Shown in pieces: positions 34,255 through 43,513 of a DNA stretch of 64,000 bases (the stretch's first letter is position 1; the number at the start of each line of letters is the position of its first letter). This DNA is from Pseudomonas sp. S04 (lineage in GTDB: Bacteria > Pseudomonadota > Gammaproteobacteria > Pseudomonadales > Pseudomonadaceae), in contig NZ_CP019427.1 in assembly GCF_009834545.1 (NCBI RefSeq), positions 5,028,001 through 5,092,000 on the forward strand, read 5' to 3'. A program made the position numbers and the translations under genes. The notes beneath the pieces were generated by a model, which made no database searches, was not told the DNA's origin, and was given only the letters and a program-made list of their open reading frames with translations.

Positions 34255-35160
34255 ATGCGCTTTCCTTCGATGACAGCCCTGCGGGCTCTGGATGCGGTGG
34301 CCCGGCTGGGCAGCGTGTCGGTCGCCGCCCGCGAACTGAACCTGACCCGCAGCGCCATCAGCCACCAGATCAGCAAGCTGGAAGAGTGCGTGGGGTTTGC
34401 CCTGACCGAGCGCATCGGCCGCGGGATCGGCCTGACCTACCAGGGCGAGCGTTATGCCCGCGAAGTGCATGGGATTTTGTTGAACCTGCTCGACGCCGGC
34501 CAGCCGGTTGACGACCAGGAAGTCTCGGGACGGCTGTGTGTCAGCTGCGCGCCGGGGTTCGCCACTTACTGGCTGTGCCACCACATTGGCGCGTTCCTGC
34601 GCCAGTACCCGCAGGTGCAGTTGCAGCTGATCTCCCCCAAGTCGCCGGACGACACCCACAACACCAACGTCGACCTGTTTATCGCCTACGGCATTGGCGA
34701 CTGGCCAGAAATGCACGTCGAGGAAATCGTCGCGCTACGCTTTTTCCCGGTGTGCAGCCCGCGCCTGATCAACGCCTTGAGCGGCCTGAAGAACCCGCAG
34801 GAACTCAGCGCCTACCCGCTGCTGCACATGACCGACTACTCGGACTGGCGCGTCTGGCTGACCGCCGCCGGTGCCTCGGGCGTCAATGCCATGAGCGGAA
34901 TCCTGTTCTCCGACGCCCACTGCGCGCAGTCGGCGTGCATTGCCGGCCAGGGCATCGCCATCGGCGACAACCTGATCAGCGGCGACGCGCTGTCCAAGGG
35001 ACTGTTGGTGCGCCCGTTCGACATCACCATCGACCTGCACCGCGGCTACTACCTGGCAACCGACCCGCAAAAAGCCGAGCGGCGGGTGGTCCAGGCCTTT
35101 AGCAGTTGGGTCAAGACTCAGTTGCAATCCTCGCACCAGACCTGGCAAGACACCCTCTGA
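34255..35160 (+). CDS. LysR-family regulator (GcvA-like)
   Basis: 301 residues. The winged helix reads ALDAVARLGSVSVAARELNL and TRSAISHQISKLEECVG, a pattern close to GcvA-type regulators. The effector domain begins at about residue 90 with SGRLCVSCAPGFATYWL. It lies between the amidohydrolase operon (divergent) and the ABC transporter operon (downstream, same strand), and probably controls both in response to the substrate. Confidence 0.9.
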   Translation: MRFPSMTALRALDAVARLGSVSVAARELNLTRSAISHQISKLEECVGFALTERIGRGIGLTYQGERYAREVHGILLNLLDAGQPVDDQEVSGRLCVSCAPGFATYWLCHHIGAFLRQYPQVQLQLISPKSPDDTHNTNVDLFIAYGIGDWPEMHVEEIVALRFFPVCSPRLINALSGLKNPQELSAYPLLHMTDYSDWRVWLTAAGASGVNAMSGILFSDAHCAQSACIAGQGIAIGDNLISGDALSKGLLVRPFDITIDLHRGYYLATDPQKAERRVVQAFSSWVKTQLQSSHQTWQDTL

Positions 35161-35346
35161 CGTGGCGGCAAACTCCGCTCTTTCATAGGGCGGAGTCAGC
35201 GGGTAATTGAGTAATTTTACTAACCAATACCCACAAAATAATTCCATTGATGTAGCGATACTTTTAACAATAATAAACCCAAAGCCCATTTCGGATTTGC
35301 ATCCGTCCTCGTACGTCTTATGGGCAATAAAAAGAGGAACTCCATC

Positions 35347-36438
35347 GTGTCCAGCGGTTCAGCGATTCAGCTCAGCGCACAAGGTATCAGCCAGTATTAC
35401 GGTCGCTTCGCAGCGCTGGATAACGTCGACCTGGACGTTCGCCAAGGCGAGTTCCTGACGTTGCTGGGGCCTTCCGGTTCGGGCAAGACCACCTTGCTGA
35501 TGATCCTCGCGGGCTTCCTCAGCCCGACGTCCGGCAAGTTGATGGAACAGGGCGTCGACATCATCAAGCGCTCGGCGGAAAAACGTAACTACGGCATGGT
35601 GTTCCAGGGGTATGCGCTGTTCCCGCACATGACGGTGGCGGACAACGTGGCCTACCCGCTGCGCATCCGCAAAGTCGCCGCCGAAGAACGCCAGCGTCGG
35701 GTCAAGCACATTCTCGAAGTGGTCGGCCTCGGCGCGCACATGCACAAGAAGCCCGCCGAAATGTCCGGCGGCCAGCAACAGCGCGTGGCGATTGCCCGGG
35801 CGCTGGTGTTCGAACCGGACCTGCTGCTGCTCGACGAGCCCCTGTCGGCACTGGACAAGAACCTGCGCGAACAGCTGCAGACCGAACTGCAACGCATCCA
35901 CCGCCAGGTCGGCACCAGCTTCGTGTTCGTCACCCACGACCAGAACGAAGCCCTGGCGCTGTCATCGCGCATCGCGATTTTCAACCACGGCAAGCTGACC
36001 CAGGTCGACACTCCGGAAAACATCTACAACCGCCCCGAGAGCCGGTTTGTCGCCGAGTTCCTTGGCAAGATGAACCTGTTCCCGCTGCTGGACCTGACCC
36101 GCAACGGCCCGACCGCCAGCGGCCGCTGTGGCGACAACCTGCTGCACGCCCAGGCCCCCGCGCCCCTGAGCAAACAGCCGAGCGTGCTGGCGGTGCGTCC
36201 CGAACACATGGACCTGCACAGCGAACGCCCGAACCGCGACGGCTACAACGTGATCCCGGCGCAACTCACCGACAAGGTCTACCAGGGTTCCAGCACTCAC
36301 CTGTCGCTGACGGTCGGGGGCGATGCCCTGCCGATCAACCTCTCGGTTCCCGGTAATCATCCGGGGGCCCTGATGCCCAGCGGCGCCCCGGTGTGGCTGA
36401 GCTGGCCGGTCCAGCAAAGCTTCCTGCTGCAAGCCTGA
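35347..36438 (+). CDS. ABC transporter ATP-binding protein (PotA-like)
   Basis: About 363 residues. Walker A GPSGSGKTTLL, Q-loop VFQGYALFPHM, signature MSGGQQQRVAIARAL, Walker B LLLLDEPLSAL, H-loop FVTHDQNEA, and a C-terminal TOBE domain (LAVRPEHMDL). The GTG at 35347 is preferred because AGAGGA lies 8 bases before it; an ATG 27 bases upstream has no ribosome-binding site. It is first in a four-gene importer operon of the spermidine/putrescine-type family (binding protein and two permeases follow). Confidence 0.9.
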   Translation: MSSGSAIQLSAQGISQYYGRFAALDNVDLDVRQGEFLTLLGPSGSGKTTLLMILAGFLSPTSGKLMEQGVDIIKRSAEKRNYGMVFQGYALFPHMTVADNVAYPLRIRKVAAEERQRRVKHILEVVGLGAHMHKKPAEMSGGQQQRVAIARALVFEPDLLLLDEPLSALDKNLREQLQTELQRIHRQVGTSFVFVTHDQNEALALSSRIAIFNHGKLTQVDTPENIYNRPESRFVAEFLGKMNLFPLLDLTRNGPTASGRCGDNLLHAQAPAPLSKQPSVLAVRPEHMDLHSERPNRDGYNVIPAQLTDKVYQGSSTHLSLTVGGDALPINLSVPGNHPGALMPSGAPVWLSWPVQQSFLLQA

Positions 36439-36527
36439 CCCCTGAATTACGTGCGTCACAAAGCTCTCTCCTAACGACAACAATAGGCCCTTGTCCCAAC
36501 GGACACCCGCCATCTGAGGACTTGCCC

Positions 36528-37640
36528 ATGAGCCAGGATCATCAACGCGACTGTATTGAAGTGCTTATCGAAAAGGCCCGTGGCGGGCAGATCAACCGAC
36601 GCACCTTTATCCAGGCCATGGGCCTGTTGGCGGCAGTGCCTCTGGCGCTGCGCAGCGGTATCAGTTGGTCGGCCGACAAGCCGCTGGTGGTGGTCAACTG
36701 GGGCGGCGACGCACTGACCGCCTTCCGCTCGGCCTGGACCGACACCTTCACCAAGAACACCGGAATCCAGGTGCGCATCGACGGCGCCGGCCCCACCGAG
36801 GGCGCGATCCGCTCGCAACTGGCCAGCGGTCAGCCCAGCTGGGACGTAGTCGACGTCGAGAGCTACAGCGCAATCGTCCTGGGCAAGGAAAAGATCCTGC
36901 AGCCGCTGGACTACAACGTGATCAAGCGTGACCAGGTGGCGCCGGTACTGGCCTCCGACCACGGGATCGCCAGCTACCAGTTCAGCTACGTGATGGCCTG
37001 GGACAGCGAGAAGTTCGGCGATAACGGGCCGAAAACCTGGGCCGATTTCTGGGACGTGAAGAAATTCCCTGGCAAACGCACCCTCTATAAGTGGATGAAC
37101 GGCATGCTCGAAGCGGCGCTGCTGGCCGACGGCGTACCGGCCGATCAGCTCTACCCGCTGGACGTAGTGCGCGCACTGAACAAGATCGACGAGATCAAGC
37201 CCCACGTGCTGTCGTTCTGGAGTTCGGGCGCCGAAAGCCAGCAACTGATGGTCGATGGCGAAGTCTCGGTGGGCGCTATCTGGCACACCCGCGCCAAGCT
37301 GCTCAGCGAAGACACCGAAGGCCGCGTGCGCTGGAGCTTCGACAACGGCTTCATCAACTCCAGCAGTTGGGCCGTGCTGTCGGGCAACCCGGCGGGCAGC
37401 CAGCCGGCGATGCAGTTCATCCAGCATGCCCTGCAACCGCAAGGCCAGCTCAAGCTCTTCGAACTGCTGGGTAACGGGCCGTCCAACAGCGCGACCGAGA
37501 AGCTGATGTCGGCCGAACAACTGCAAGCCAACTGCGCGTCAGAAGAGAACCTGAAAAAACAGATCGCGCTCAACGCCCAGTGGTACGCCGATAACTACTC
37601 CAACGCCCTGGAGCAGTACCTCACGCGGCTGTCCAAGTGA
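36528..37640 (+). CDS. Extracellular solute-binding protein (PotD/F-like), Tat signal
   Basis: 370 residues. The N-terminus has a twin-arginine motif (INRRTFIQAMGLLAAVPLAL), so the protein is probably exported folded. The mature part has VVNWGGDALTAFRSAWTDTF and the VVDVESYSAIVLGKE stretch, typical for the polyamine/opine-type class of periplasmic binding proteins. TGAGGA precedes the ATG at 36528. It captures the substrate for the ABC transporter; the ligand is not identified. Confidence 0.9.
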   Translation: MSQDHQRDCIEVLIEKARGGQINRRTFIQAMGLLAAVPLALRSGISWSADKPLVVVNWGGDALTAFRSAWTDTFTKNTGIQVRIDGAGPTEGAIRSQLASGQPSWDVVDVESYSAIVLGKEKILQPLDYNVIKRDQVAPVLASDHGIASYQFSYVMAWDSEKFGDNGPKTWADFWDVKKFPGKRTLYKWMNGMLEAALLADGVPADQLYPLDVVRALNKIDEIKPHVLSFWSSGAESQQLMVDGEVSVGAIWHTRAKLLSEDTEGRVRWSFDNGFINSSSWAVLSGNPAGSQPAMQFIQHALQPQGQLKLFELLGNGPSNSATEKLMSAEQLQANCASEENLKKQIALNAQWYADNYSNALEQYLTRLSK

Positions 37641-37650
37641 GCCATCGATC

Positions 37651-38517
37651 ATGACCATGACCTTGACCCTGAGCAAACCCAAGCCGCGGTTCAGTTCGCC
37701 GGCGCTGGAACGCAGCTTGCTGCTGTTCCCGCTGCCAGTGTTGCTGCTGATCTTCTACGTGCTGCCGTTTATCGGCGTGGTTGGCTGGAGTTTCTCGTTG
37801 CCGACACCGGGCCTGGACCAGTACGAACGCATCGCCACCGACCCGGCCATCCACGACATGCTCTGGCGCACCCTGCGCCTGTGCCTGACCGTCAGCGTCC
37901 TGGCCCTGGTGATCGGTTACCTGCTGGCTTACTGCTGGGTGTTCAGCCCGCCGTTCTGGCAGCGGGTGGTGGAGATCTGCATCTTCATCCCGTTCTGGAT
38001 CTCGGTGCTGGTGCGGGCGTTTGGCTGGTTGATCGCCCTGCGCAGCAACGGAGTGCTCAACAATGGGCTGATGGGCATGGGCCTGATCGATCAACCGCTG
38101 CAACTGAGCCGCAACGAAATCGGGGTGGTGATCGGCATGCTCCACGTGATGATTCCGTATGCGGTGTTCCCGCTGCTGTCGAGCATGCGCCAGCTGGACC
38201 AGCGCATCCTCATGGCCTCCCGCGGCCTGGGCGCCGGGCCACTGCGCACCTTCTGGCAAGTGTTGCTGCCCCAGACCCTACCGGGAGTGCTGGGTGCCTT
38301 CATCATGGTCTTCGTGTTCTGCCTGGGCTTCTTCATTACCCCGGTACTGCTGGGTGGCGGGCAGACGGTGATGATCGCCGAGTACGTGTTCCTGCAAATG
38401 TTCCAGACCAGTAACTGGGGCCTGGGAGCTGCCTTGAGCGTGGTGCTGCTGTTGTTGGTCAGCGCATTGATCTGGGTCCTGCTGAAAATGACCCGTGTGA
38501 ACCGCCTGGTAGGCTGA
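37651..38517 (+). CDS. ABC transporter permease (PotB-like)
   Basis: 288 residues with six membrane segments and the EAA-type loop SRGLGAGPLRTFWQVLLPQ that docks to the ATPase. Starts MTMTLTLSK 10 bp after the binding-protein stop. Confidence 0.9.
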   Translation: MTMTLTLSKPKPRFSSPALERSLLLFPLPVLLLIFYVLPFIGVVGWSFSLPTPGLDQYERIATDPAIHDMLWRTLRLCLTVSVLALVIGYLLAYCWVFSPPFWQRVVEICIFIPFWISVLVRAFGWLIALRSNGVLNNGLMGMGLIDQPLQLSRNEIGVVIGMLHVMIPYAVFPLLSSMRQLDQRILMASRGLGAGPLRTFWQVLLPQTLPGVLGAFIMVFVFCLGFFITPVLLGGGQTVMIAEYVFLQMFQTSNWGLGAALSVVLLLLVSALIWVLLKMTRVNRLVG

Positions 38518-38525
38518 GGTTATCT

Positions 38526-39353
38526 ATGAACACCCATCGTACAAGCCTGAGTACCCGCCTGCTGGCCGTGACCGCCATGGCGTTCATGCTGTTCCCGCTG
38601 CTGACGGTGATACCGGTGTCGTTCACCAGCAAGCGCTTCCTGTCGATGCCCGAGGGCAACTGGTCGCTGCGCCATTACGAGGCGCTGGTGAGCAACCCGG
38701 ACTGGTTCCATGCCATCAGCCAGAGCCTGACCATTGCCTTTGCCACCAGTATCATCGCGACCCTGCTGGCGGCCAGCTTCAGCCTCGGCATCTGGTACAT
38801 GCGCTCGAAACTGGCCACCGCGCTGATCGGCCTGGTGCTGTTGCCCATGGCGATCCCGCCGGTGATTTCGGCGCTGGTGCTGTACTTCATGGAAACCAAG
38901 CTCGGCCGCTTCGCCCCGGGCATGGGCTACGACACCCTGACCGGGGTGGTGATCGCCCACGTGATCATGGTGGTGCCGTACGGGGTGGTGACCATGCTCG
39001 TGGCCCTCAGCCAGATCGACCGTCGGATTGAACTGGCGTCGCGCAACCTCGGCGCCAGCCTGATGCAGACCACCTTCATGGTGATCCTGCCGAACCTCAA
39101 ACTGGGCCTGGCATCCACCGCCCTGCTCGGCTTCGCCCTGTCATGGGAAGAAGTGGCGGTGACCCTGTTCATCACCAGCGTCAACGTCGACACCTTGCCC
39201 AAGCGCATCTGGAGCGGCTTGCGCGACAACGTCGACCCAAGCGTGGCCGCCATCTCGGTGCTGCTGATCAGCCTGACCCTATTGGTGCTGATTGGACGCC
39301 TGGTGGTCCAGCACCTGGTCGACAAACGAGCGCAAAGGCTTCAACACCCGTGA
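38526..39353 (+). CDS. ABC transporter permease (PotC-like)
   Basis: 275 residues with six membrane segments and the EAA loop SRNLGASLMQTTFMVILPN. Last gene of the importer operon, 8 bp after the PotB-like gene. Together the two permeases form the membrane channel. Confidence 0.9.
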   Translation: MNTHRTSLSTRLLAVTAMAFMLFPLLTVIPVSFTSKRFLSMPEGNWSLRHYEALVSNPDWFHAISQSLTIAFATSIIATLLAASFSLGIWYMRSKLATALIGLVLLPMAIPPVISALVLYFMETKLGRFAPGMGYDTLTGVVIAHVIMVVPYGVVTMLVALSQIDRRIELASRNLGASLMQTTFMVILPNLKLGLASTALLGFALSWEEVAVTLFITSVNVDTLPKRIWSGLRDNVDPSVAAISVLLISLTLLVLIGRLVVQHLVDKRAQRLQHP

Positions 39354-39445
39354 CAACACCGCCCCGGTCCAATAGATTAGGCGGCCTGAAAAGGCCGTCG
39401 TGCTTTCTCGCCTCAATTCAAGTTTAAAGAAGTAGTGAAATTTCA

Positions 39446-40150
39446 ATGCCAGATTCCAATACCGCTGAATTCGTAGTCACCTTGTCGTCCAAAGCGGAAT
39501 ACGAAAACTCCATCAATCTTTCACAACACGTGCCCCAGGCCAAAACCATCAGCGAGATGGTCCTGGACGCCTTCCACACTTCCAAGGAAAGCGACCAGAT
39601 TCGCGAGCTGCGCACGGCCATCCGCCAGGCCCATGACCGCTTCGACGACGACCAGGCGTACGAACTGATGGGCCAGCTCAAGCAGCTCAAGGACGCCGAG
39701 GCCGCCGACATCGCCGCCCTCGAAGACCTGAGCAGCAAGTTCCCGATCAGCCGCATCCTGTCCAGCTTCAAGGACGACCCAAGCTTCCAGGAGCTGGTCT
39801 ACGGCTTGGCCCTGAAAGTCCTCAACCAGACCCACCAGGCCATCAGCAACCCAAGCGGCAGCAAGGGCAAGGCCGCCCGCGCGAAGAAAGAAGTCGAAGT
39901 GTTCAGCATCAGCAAGGACGGCCTCACCGTGACCCTGCCCCTGCGCACCCCACGCTCGAAACCCAGCGTCGATCGCCAAGCCTATGAATTCCTCGGCTTC
40001 ACCTTCGTCGGCGAAGGCGACGAACTGGAACTGGAAAACGAAACCTTCCTCGACGCCAGCGGCACCGAACAACCGGCCACCCGCAAAGCCATCATCACCG
40101 CCCTGCAACAGCAGACCGCGTTTGCCGGCTACAGCATCGCGGCCCAGTAA
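39446..40150 (+). CDS. Conserved protein of unknown function
   Basis: 234 residues, charged and soluble, with a predicted helical N-terminal half (EMVLDAFHTSKESDQIRELR and QLKQLKDAEAADIAALEDL) and a lysine-rich hinge (GKAARAKKEVEV) before a beta-rich C-terminal part (FSISKDGLTVTLPLRTPRS). I do not recognise a family. It is a single gene with its own terminator at 40174 and no sign of transfer. Confidence 0.75.
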   Translation: MPDSNTAEFVVTLSSKAEYENSINLSQHVPQAKTISEMVLDAFHTSKESDQIRELRTAIRQAHDRFDDDQAYELMGQLKQLKDAEAADIAALEDLSSKFPISRILSSFKDDPSFQELVYGLALKVLNQTHQAISNPSGSKGKAARAKKEVEVFSISKDGLTVTLPLRTPRSKPSVDRQAYEFLGFTFVGEGDELELENETFLDASGTEQPATRKAIITALQQQTAFAGYSIAAQ

Positions 40151-40173
40151 TCGCCGAGCAAAACCAGCCCAAC

Positions 40174-40210
40174 AAAAAGCCCCTCTCTTCGTTTGAAGGC
40201 GGGGCTTTTT
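40174..40210 (+). terminator. Intrinsic terminator
   Basis: Stem AAAAAGCCCC/GGGGCTTTTT with a 17-base loop, ending in T5, 23 bp after the unknown gene's stop. Symmetric A and T tracts allow termination in both directions. Confidence 0.85.
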
Positions 40211-40728
40211 GCTGGGGTGAGCGAGCGCATCGGCGGAGAAAACGCAGCGCAAGAGCGGCGAGGACCAGGTCCTCGAACGCAGCCTCGCGGGCTCGACAGC
40301 TGCTATGGGGGATTGGGGGGATTGCCGGGATCTGTGGTTTGGTGCAGATCGCCATCGCGGGCAAGCCCGCTCCCACAGAGTTATCCCACAGAGATGTTTC
40401 AGCCAGAAAAAGCAGGCCGGCCGGTAGGCCGCCTCGCCCGCCCTGACCACTCAACAGGCCGAGCGTTAGCTCGCCTGCAGCTCTTGATCTTGCTCCGCCC
40501 GCCCCATCGGCAGGCTGAGCGAAGGTGTCCATCAGGGGGGAGGCGCGGAGCGCCGTGCGGCGAAGCCGCATACATCGAGAGGAGGTGCAGCGAAGCAAAC
40601 CGGAGGCGATGCCCCCGGATGGATACCGTAGCGAAGGGACCCCGAGCCTAAGCGAGGGGCCGTACGCCTGGGGCAAGCGTTTTTTTGGTTACTTTTTTTA
40701 GGCGCTTGTAAAAAAAGTGACCCGCCGT
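40211..40728. repeat. Gene-free repeat region left of IS copy 2
   Basis: Contains an inverted REP at about 40351-40378 (gcgggcaagcccgctcccac), the short repeat cagcctcgcgggctcg (also near 53599), and from about 40497 a block of roughly 200 bp (gccccatcggcaggctgagc, then cggaggcgatgcccccggat) nearly identical to 48797-48996. Open frames here (both strands) follow the repeat and show no protein character. Confidence 0.8.
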
Positions 40729-40760
40729 TGAACTGCCCCCCGAAAGTTGGACAGGGGACG

Positions 40761-41585
40761 CTATTGATTTAATGCCTGGGTCCGAAATTGTACCGGGCTC
40801 AAGCCATTCAGTCTGAGGCTTATGCGGTCTTGGTTGTAGTAGGCGATGTAATCCTCTATGCCTGATGCCAGCTGCTCCACACTCTCAAATGATTCCAGAT
40901 AGAAAAACTCGCTCTTGAGCGTGCCGAAAAAGCTTTCCATGGCGGCATTGTCCAAGCAATTACCCTTGCGCGACATGCTCTGCTCGATGCTCTTTTCGGC
41001 CAGCATGTGTCGGTAGGTAGGCTGCCTGTACTGCCAACCCTGGTCAGAGTGCAGTATCGGTTTGTCCCCTTGATTCAGTCGCCCGAAGGCCTTTTCCAGC
41101 ATCGTCGAAACCATCCTGAACTCGGGACGTCGGTTGATCTGGTAAGCCAGGATCTCGCCGTTGTACAAATCCATGAGAGGCGAAAGAAACAGTTTCTGCC
41201 CCTTCACCTTGAACTCCGTCACGTCGGTTGCCCATTTCTGGTTAGGGGCTTCTGCCTTAAATTCGCGCTTTAGTAGATCAGGCGCAACAAGCCCTTCAGC
41301 ACCTCGGTAAGAGCGATATTTCTTCACTTTGACCAACGACTTGAGGCCCATCATCTGCATCAGCCGATGCACCTTCTTGTGATTGATCAACTCACCACTG
41401 TTTCCAAGGGTTGCGGTGATACGGCGGTAGCCGTAACGCCCCTTATGCCCGTGATAGACGCTGCGGATGCGATCTTTAAGGTCGGCATGCTTGTCGGTTA
41501 GCAGTGTTTTGCTTTGATAATAGAAGGTACTGCGTGCAAGTCCCGCAGCACGTAGCAACAGAGCAAGTGGATACTCATGCCTCAA
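40761..41585 (-). CDS. IS3-family transposase OrfB (copy 2)
   Basis: Identical in protein sequence to the OrfB of copy 1 (274 residues, intact DDE core). Expected to be made as an OrfAB fusion by -1 frameshift. Confidence 0.93.
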   Translation of the reverse strand: MRHEYPLALLLRAAGLARSTFYYQSKTLLTDKHADLKDRIRSVYHGHKGRYGYRRITATLGNSGELINHKKVHRLMQMMGLKSLVKVKKYRSYRGAEGLVAPDLLKREFKAEAPNQKWATDVTEFKVKGQKLFLSPLMDLYNGEILAYQINRRPEFRMVSTMLEKAFGRLNQGDKPILHSDQGWQYRQPTYRHMLAEKSIEQSMSRKGNCLDNAAMESFFGTLKSEFFYLESFESVEQLASGIEDYIAYYNQDRISLRLNGLSPVQFRTQALNQ

Positions 41586-42124
41586 TCCTTGGACGGACTG
41601 CGTTTTTTTGGCTGCGCAGTACGGGGATCCGCTTGGATTAAGGCATCGAGCTTTTTTAGATAGGCATTCTCCGCGCGCAGATAGGCCAGTTCTGCGAGCA
41701 TTTGTTCAGAGGTCAGCTCTGCGTCCGCAGGAAGAACAGGACTTGCTTTGGGTTGCCTAGAAGGTTTGCGGGGCATGCTGGACTCTTTAAGACGATGCGG
41801 TTGTAGTGCTTCTACACCGCCTTCATCGTACAGCTTTCGCCACTGCCTGATACTACTTGGACCACGGATATCAAACCGTATACAGGCCTGTTGGTCCGAC
41901 AGTCCATCTTGTTCGATGCACTGCAAAACCTTCAATTTAAACTGGGCATCGTAATGGCTGTACTTGGCAATCAAGCCAGAGGCACCGTGTTTTTCAAAAC
42001 CCTTGATCCAGCGCCGCAGCAGCGATGGACTCAAGCCATGCTTGAGGGCCACCTCATGAACGCTACTGGCAGACAAACACTCTTCAATCAGTGATTGCTT
42101 GAGTGCTAGGTTGTATTTCGTCAT
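41582..42124 (-). CDS. IS3-family transposase OrfA (copy 2)
   Basis: Identical in protein sequence to OrfA of copy 1 (180 residues). The A7 slip run is at 41603-41609 on the plus-strand numbering. The MTKYNLALKQ start is used; longer in-frame starts come from the flanking repeat. Confidence 0.93.
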   Translation of the reverse strand: MTKYNLALKQSLIEECLSASSVHEVALKHGLSPSLLRRWIKGFEKHGASGLIAKYSHYDAQFKLKVLQCIEQDGLSDQQACIRFDIRGPSSIRQWRKLYDEGGVEALQPHRLKESSMPRKPSRQPKASPVLPADAELTSEQMLAELAYLRAENAYLKKLDALIQADPRTAQPKKRSPSKD

Positions 42125-42227
42125 GGAACACCCTCCCGAGGGGTCAGGTGTCCAACATTCGGGGGGCAGTTCACGTAAGGGCGGAACCATTAGCCGCCAT
42201 CACCACAGCAACGGATATGCCCCCCCA

Positions 42228-42262
42228 ACAAAAAGCCCCGCTCTTCTCACAAAGGCGGGGCT
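42228..42262 (-). terminator. Terminator of the cyo operon
   Basis: On the minus strand, stem AGCCCCGC/GCGGGGCT followed by TTTTTG, 20 bp after the cyoE stop. Confidence 0.85.
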
Positions 42263-42281
42263 CCAGTTACAGCGGCAAACC

Positions 42282-43169
42282 TCAAGGCGCGTAAGTCAGC
42301 AACAACTCACTCGGCACCTTGAAATCCAACGACATCATCACGCTCAACGCAGTGATGGTGAAGATCGAGAACACAAACAGCTTGCGTGCCCACACCGTGT
42401 CATCCACCGCCTTGTAGCCGGTCCAGGCCATATACAACCAGTACATGCCCATGGCCGCCGCAACCGCGAGATAACTCATCCCCGCATAACCACTGAAGGT
42501 CAGCATCAAGGTCGCCACCAGGAACGCCAGGATGTAGAGCAGGATATGCCGCTTCGCCACCTGGATCCCACGCTTGACCGGCAACACCGGAATCGATGCC
42601 GCCAGGTAGTCGTTGAAACGGAAGATCGCGATCGCATAGGAATGCGGCATCTGCCACAGGCTGAACATCACCAGCAGGGTCAGCGCAGCCATGTCGAAGC
42701 TGTTGCTCACGGCCACATAACCGATCACCGGCGGCATCGCCCCCGACAGACTGCCCACCAGCGTGCCGTGTACCGACTTGCGCTTGAGATACAGGCTGTA
42801 GAAGCCGACATAGATGACAAACCCGATCACCGCGAACAGCGCCGCCAACGGGTTGGCCACCTTGTACAGCAGGGCCACGCCAGCAACACCCAGGACAGTC
42901 GCGTAGACCAGTGCCAGTTTCAGGGAGATCAGGCCCTGCACCAGCACCCGGTTCTTGGTGCGCTCCATCTTCAGGTCGATGTCACGGTCGATGCAGTTGT
43001 TGAACACGCAACCCGAGGCCACCACCAGGGACGTGCCGATCATCGCGGCCAGGAAAATGGCCAGATCGACATGCCCCTTCGAGGCCAGGAAAAATCCGCC
43101 TGCCACAGAAAGCACGTTACCGAAAATGATCCCCGGTTTGGTGATTTGGATAAAGTGCTTAAAGGACAT
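42282..43169 (-). CDS. cyoE: Protohaem IX farnesyltransferase (haem O synthase)
   Basis: 295 residues, about nine membrane helices, UbiA-type prenyltransferase. It attaches farnesyl to haem B to make haem O for the bo3 oxidase. The Asp-rich motif [18 protein letters not shown] is visible at about residues 57-75, and a second [18 protein letters not shown] loop follows. It is the last gene of cyoABCDE, 11 bp after cyoD. Confidence 0.96.
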   Translation of the reverse strand: MSFKHFIQITKPGIIFGNVLSVAGGFFLASKGHVDLAIFLAAMIGTSLVVASGCVFNNCIDRDIDLKMERTKNRVLVQGLISLKLALVYATVLGVAGVALLYKVANPLAALFAVIGFVIYVGFYSLYLKRKSVHGTLVGSLSGAMPPVIGYVAVSNSFDMAALTLLVMFSLWQMPHSYAIAIFRFNDYLAASIPVLPVKRGIQVAKRHILLYILAFLVATLMLTFSGYAGMSYLAVAAAMGMYWLYMAWTGYKAVDDTVWARKLFVFSIFTITALSVMMSLDFKVPSELLLTYAP

Positions 43170-43180
43170 CCGGACTTACC

Positions 43181-43513
43181 TCACTTCGCCATCATGAAGG
43201 TGTGGATGCTGAACATGATCCACAGCGACAGACCCACCAGCAGGACAATTACCAGTGCGGCGAAGACAAACGCGATCACGTTGTTACGCTGAGCCTGCGA
43301 ACGATCCAGGTGGAGGAAGTACACCAGGTGCACCAGCACCTGGATCACGGCGAATGCCAGGACGATCCACAAGGTGATCGACTTCGGCAGCGATGGGTAC
43401 ATCACCAGGCCGAAAGGAATCACCGTCAGGATGACCGACAGGATGAAGCCGATGGCGTAGGACTTGACGCTGCCGTGACCGGCGTCGTCGTGGGAATGTG
43501 ATGTGTTAGCCAT
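43181..43513 (-). CDS. cyoD: Cytochrome o ubiquinol oxidase subunit IV
   Basis: 110 residues with three membrane helices and a His-rich N-terminus (TSHSHDDAGHGS). Accessory subunit that assists assembly of the bo3 oxidase; LVHLVYFLHLDRSQAQRNN is the family signature. Adjacent to cyoC with no gap. Confidence 0.95.
   Translation of the reverse strand: MANTSHSHDDAGHGSVKSYAIGFILSVILTVIPFGLVMYPSLPKSITLWIVLAFAVIQVLVHLVYFLHLDRSQAQRNNVIAFVFAALVIVLLVGLSLWIMFSIHTFMMAK

Larger units (their letters stand above)
40729..42173 (-). mobile_element. IS3-family (IS150-type) insertion sequence, copy 2
   Basis: 1445 bp, same ends and proteins as copy 1 but opposite orientation. Flanking duplication CGT at 40726-40728 and 42174-42176. 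It lies between the unknown gene at 39446 and the cyo operon terminator. Confidence 0.95.

Noticed and set aside
40095..40676. Long minus-strand open frame across the repeat next to IS copy 2
   Set aside because: It runs across a terminator, REP and repeat block; the product is Arg/Ala-rich without protein character, and a similar frame appears in the other repeat copy at 48698-48955. It is a by-product of the repeat.
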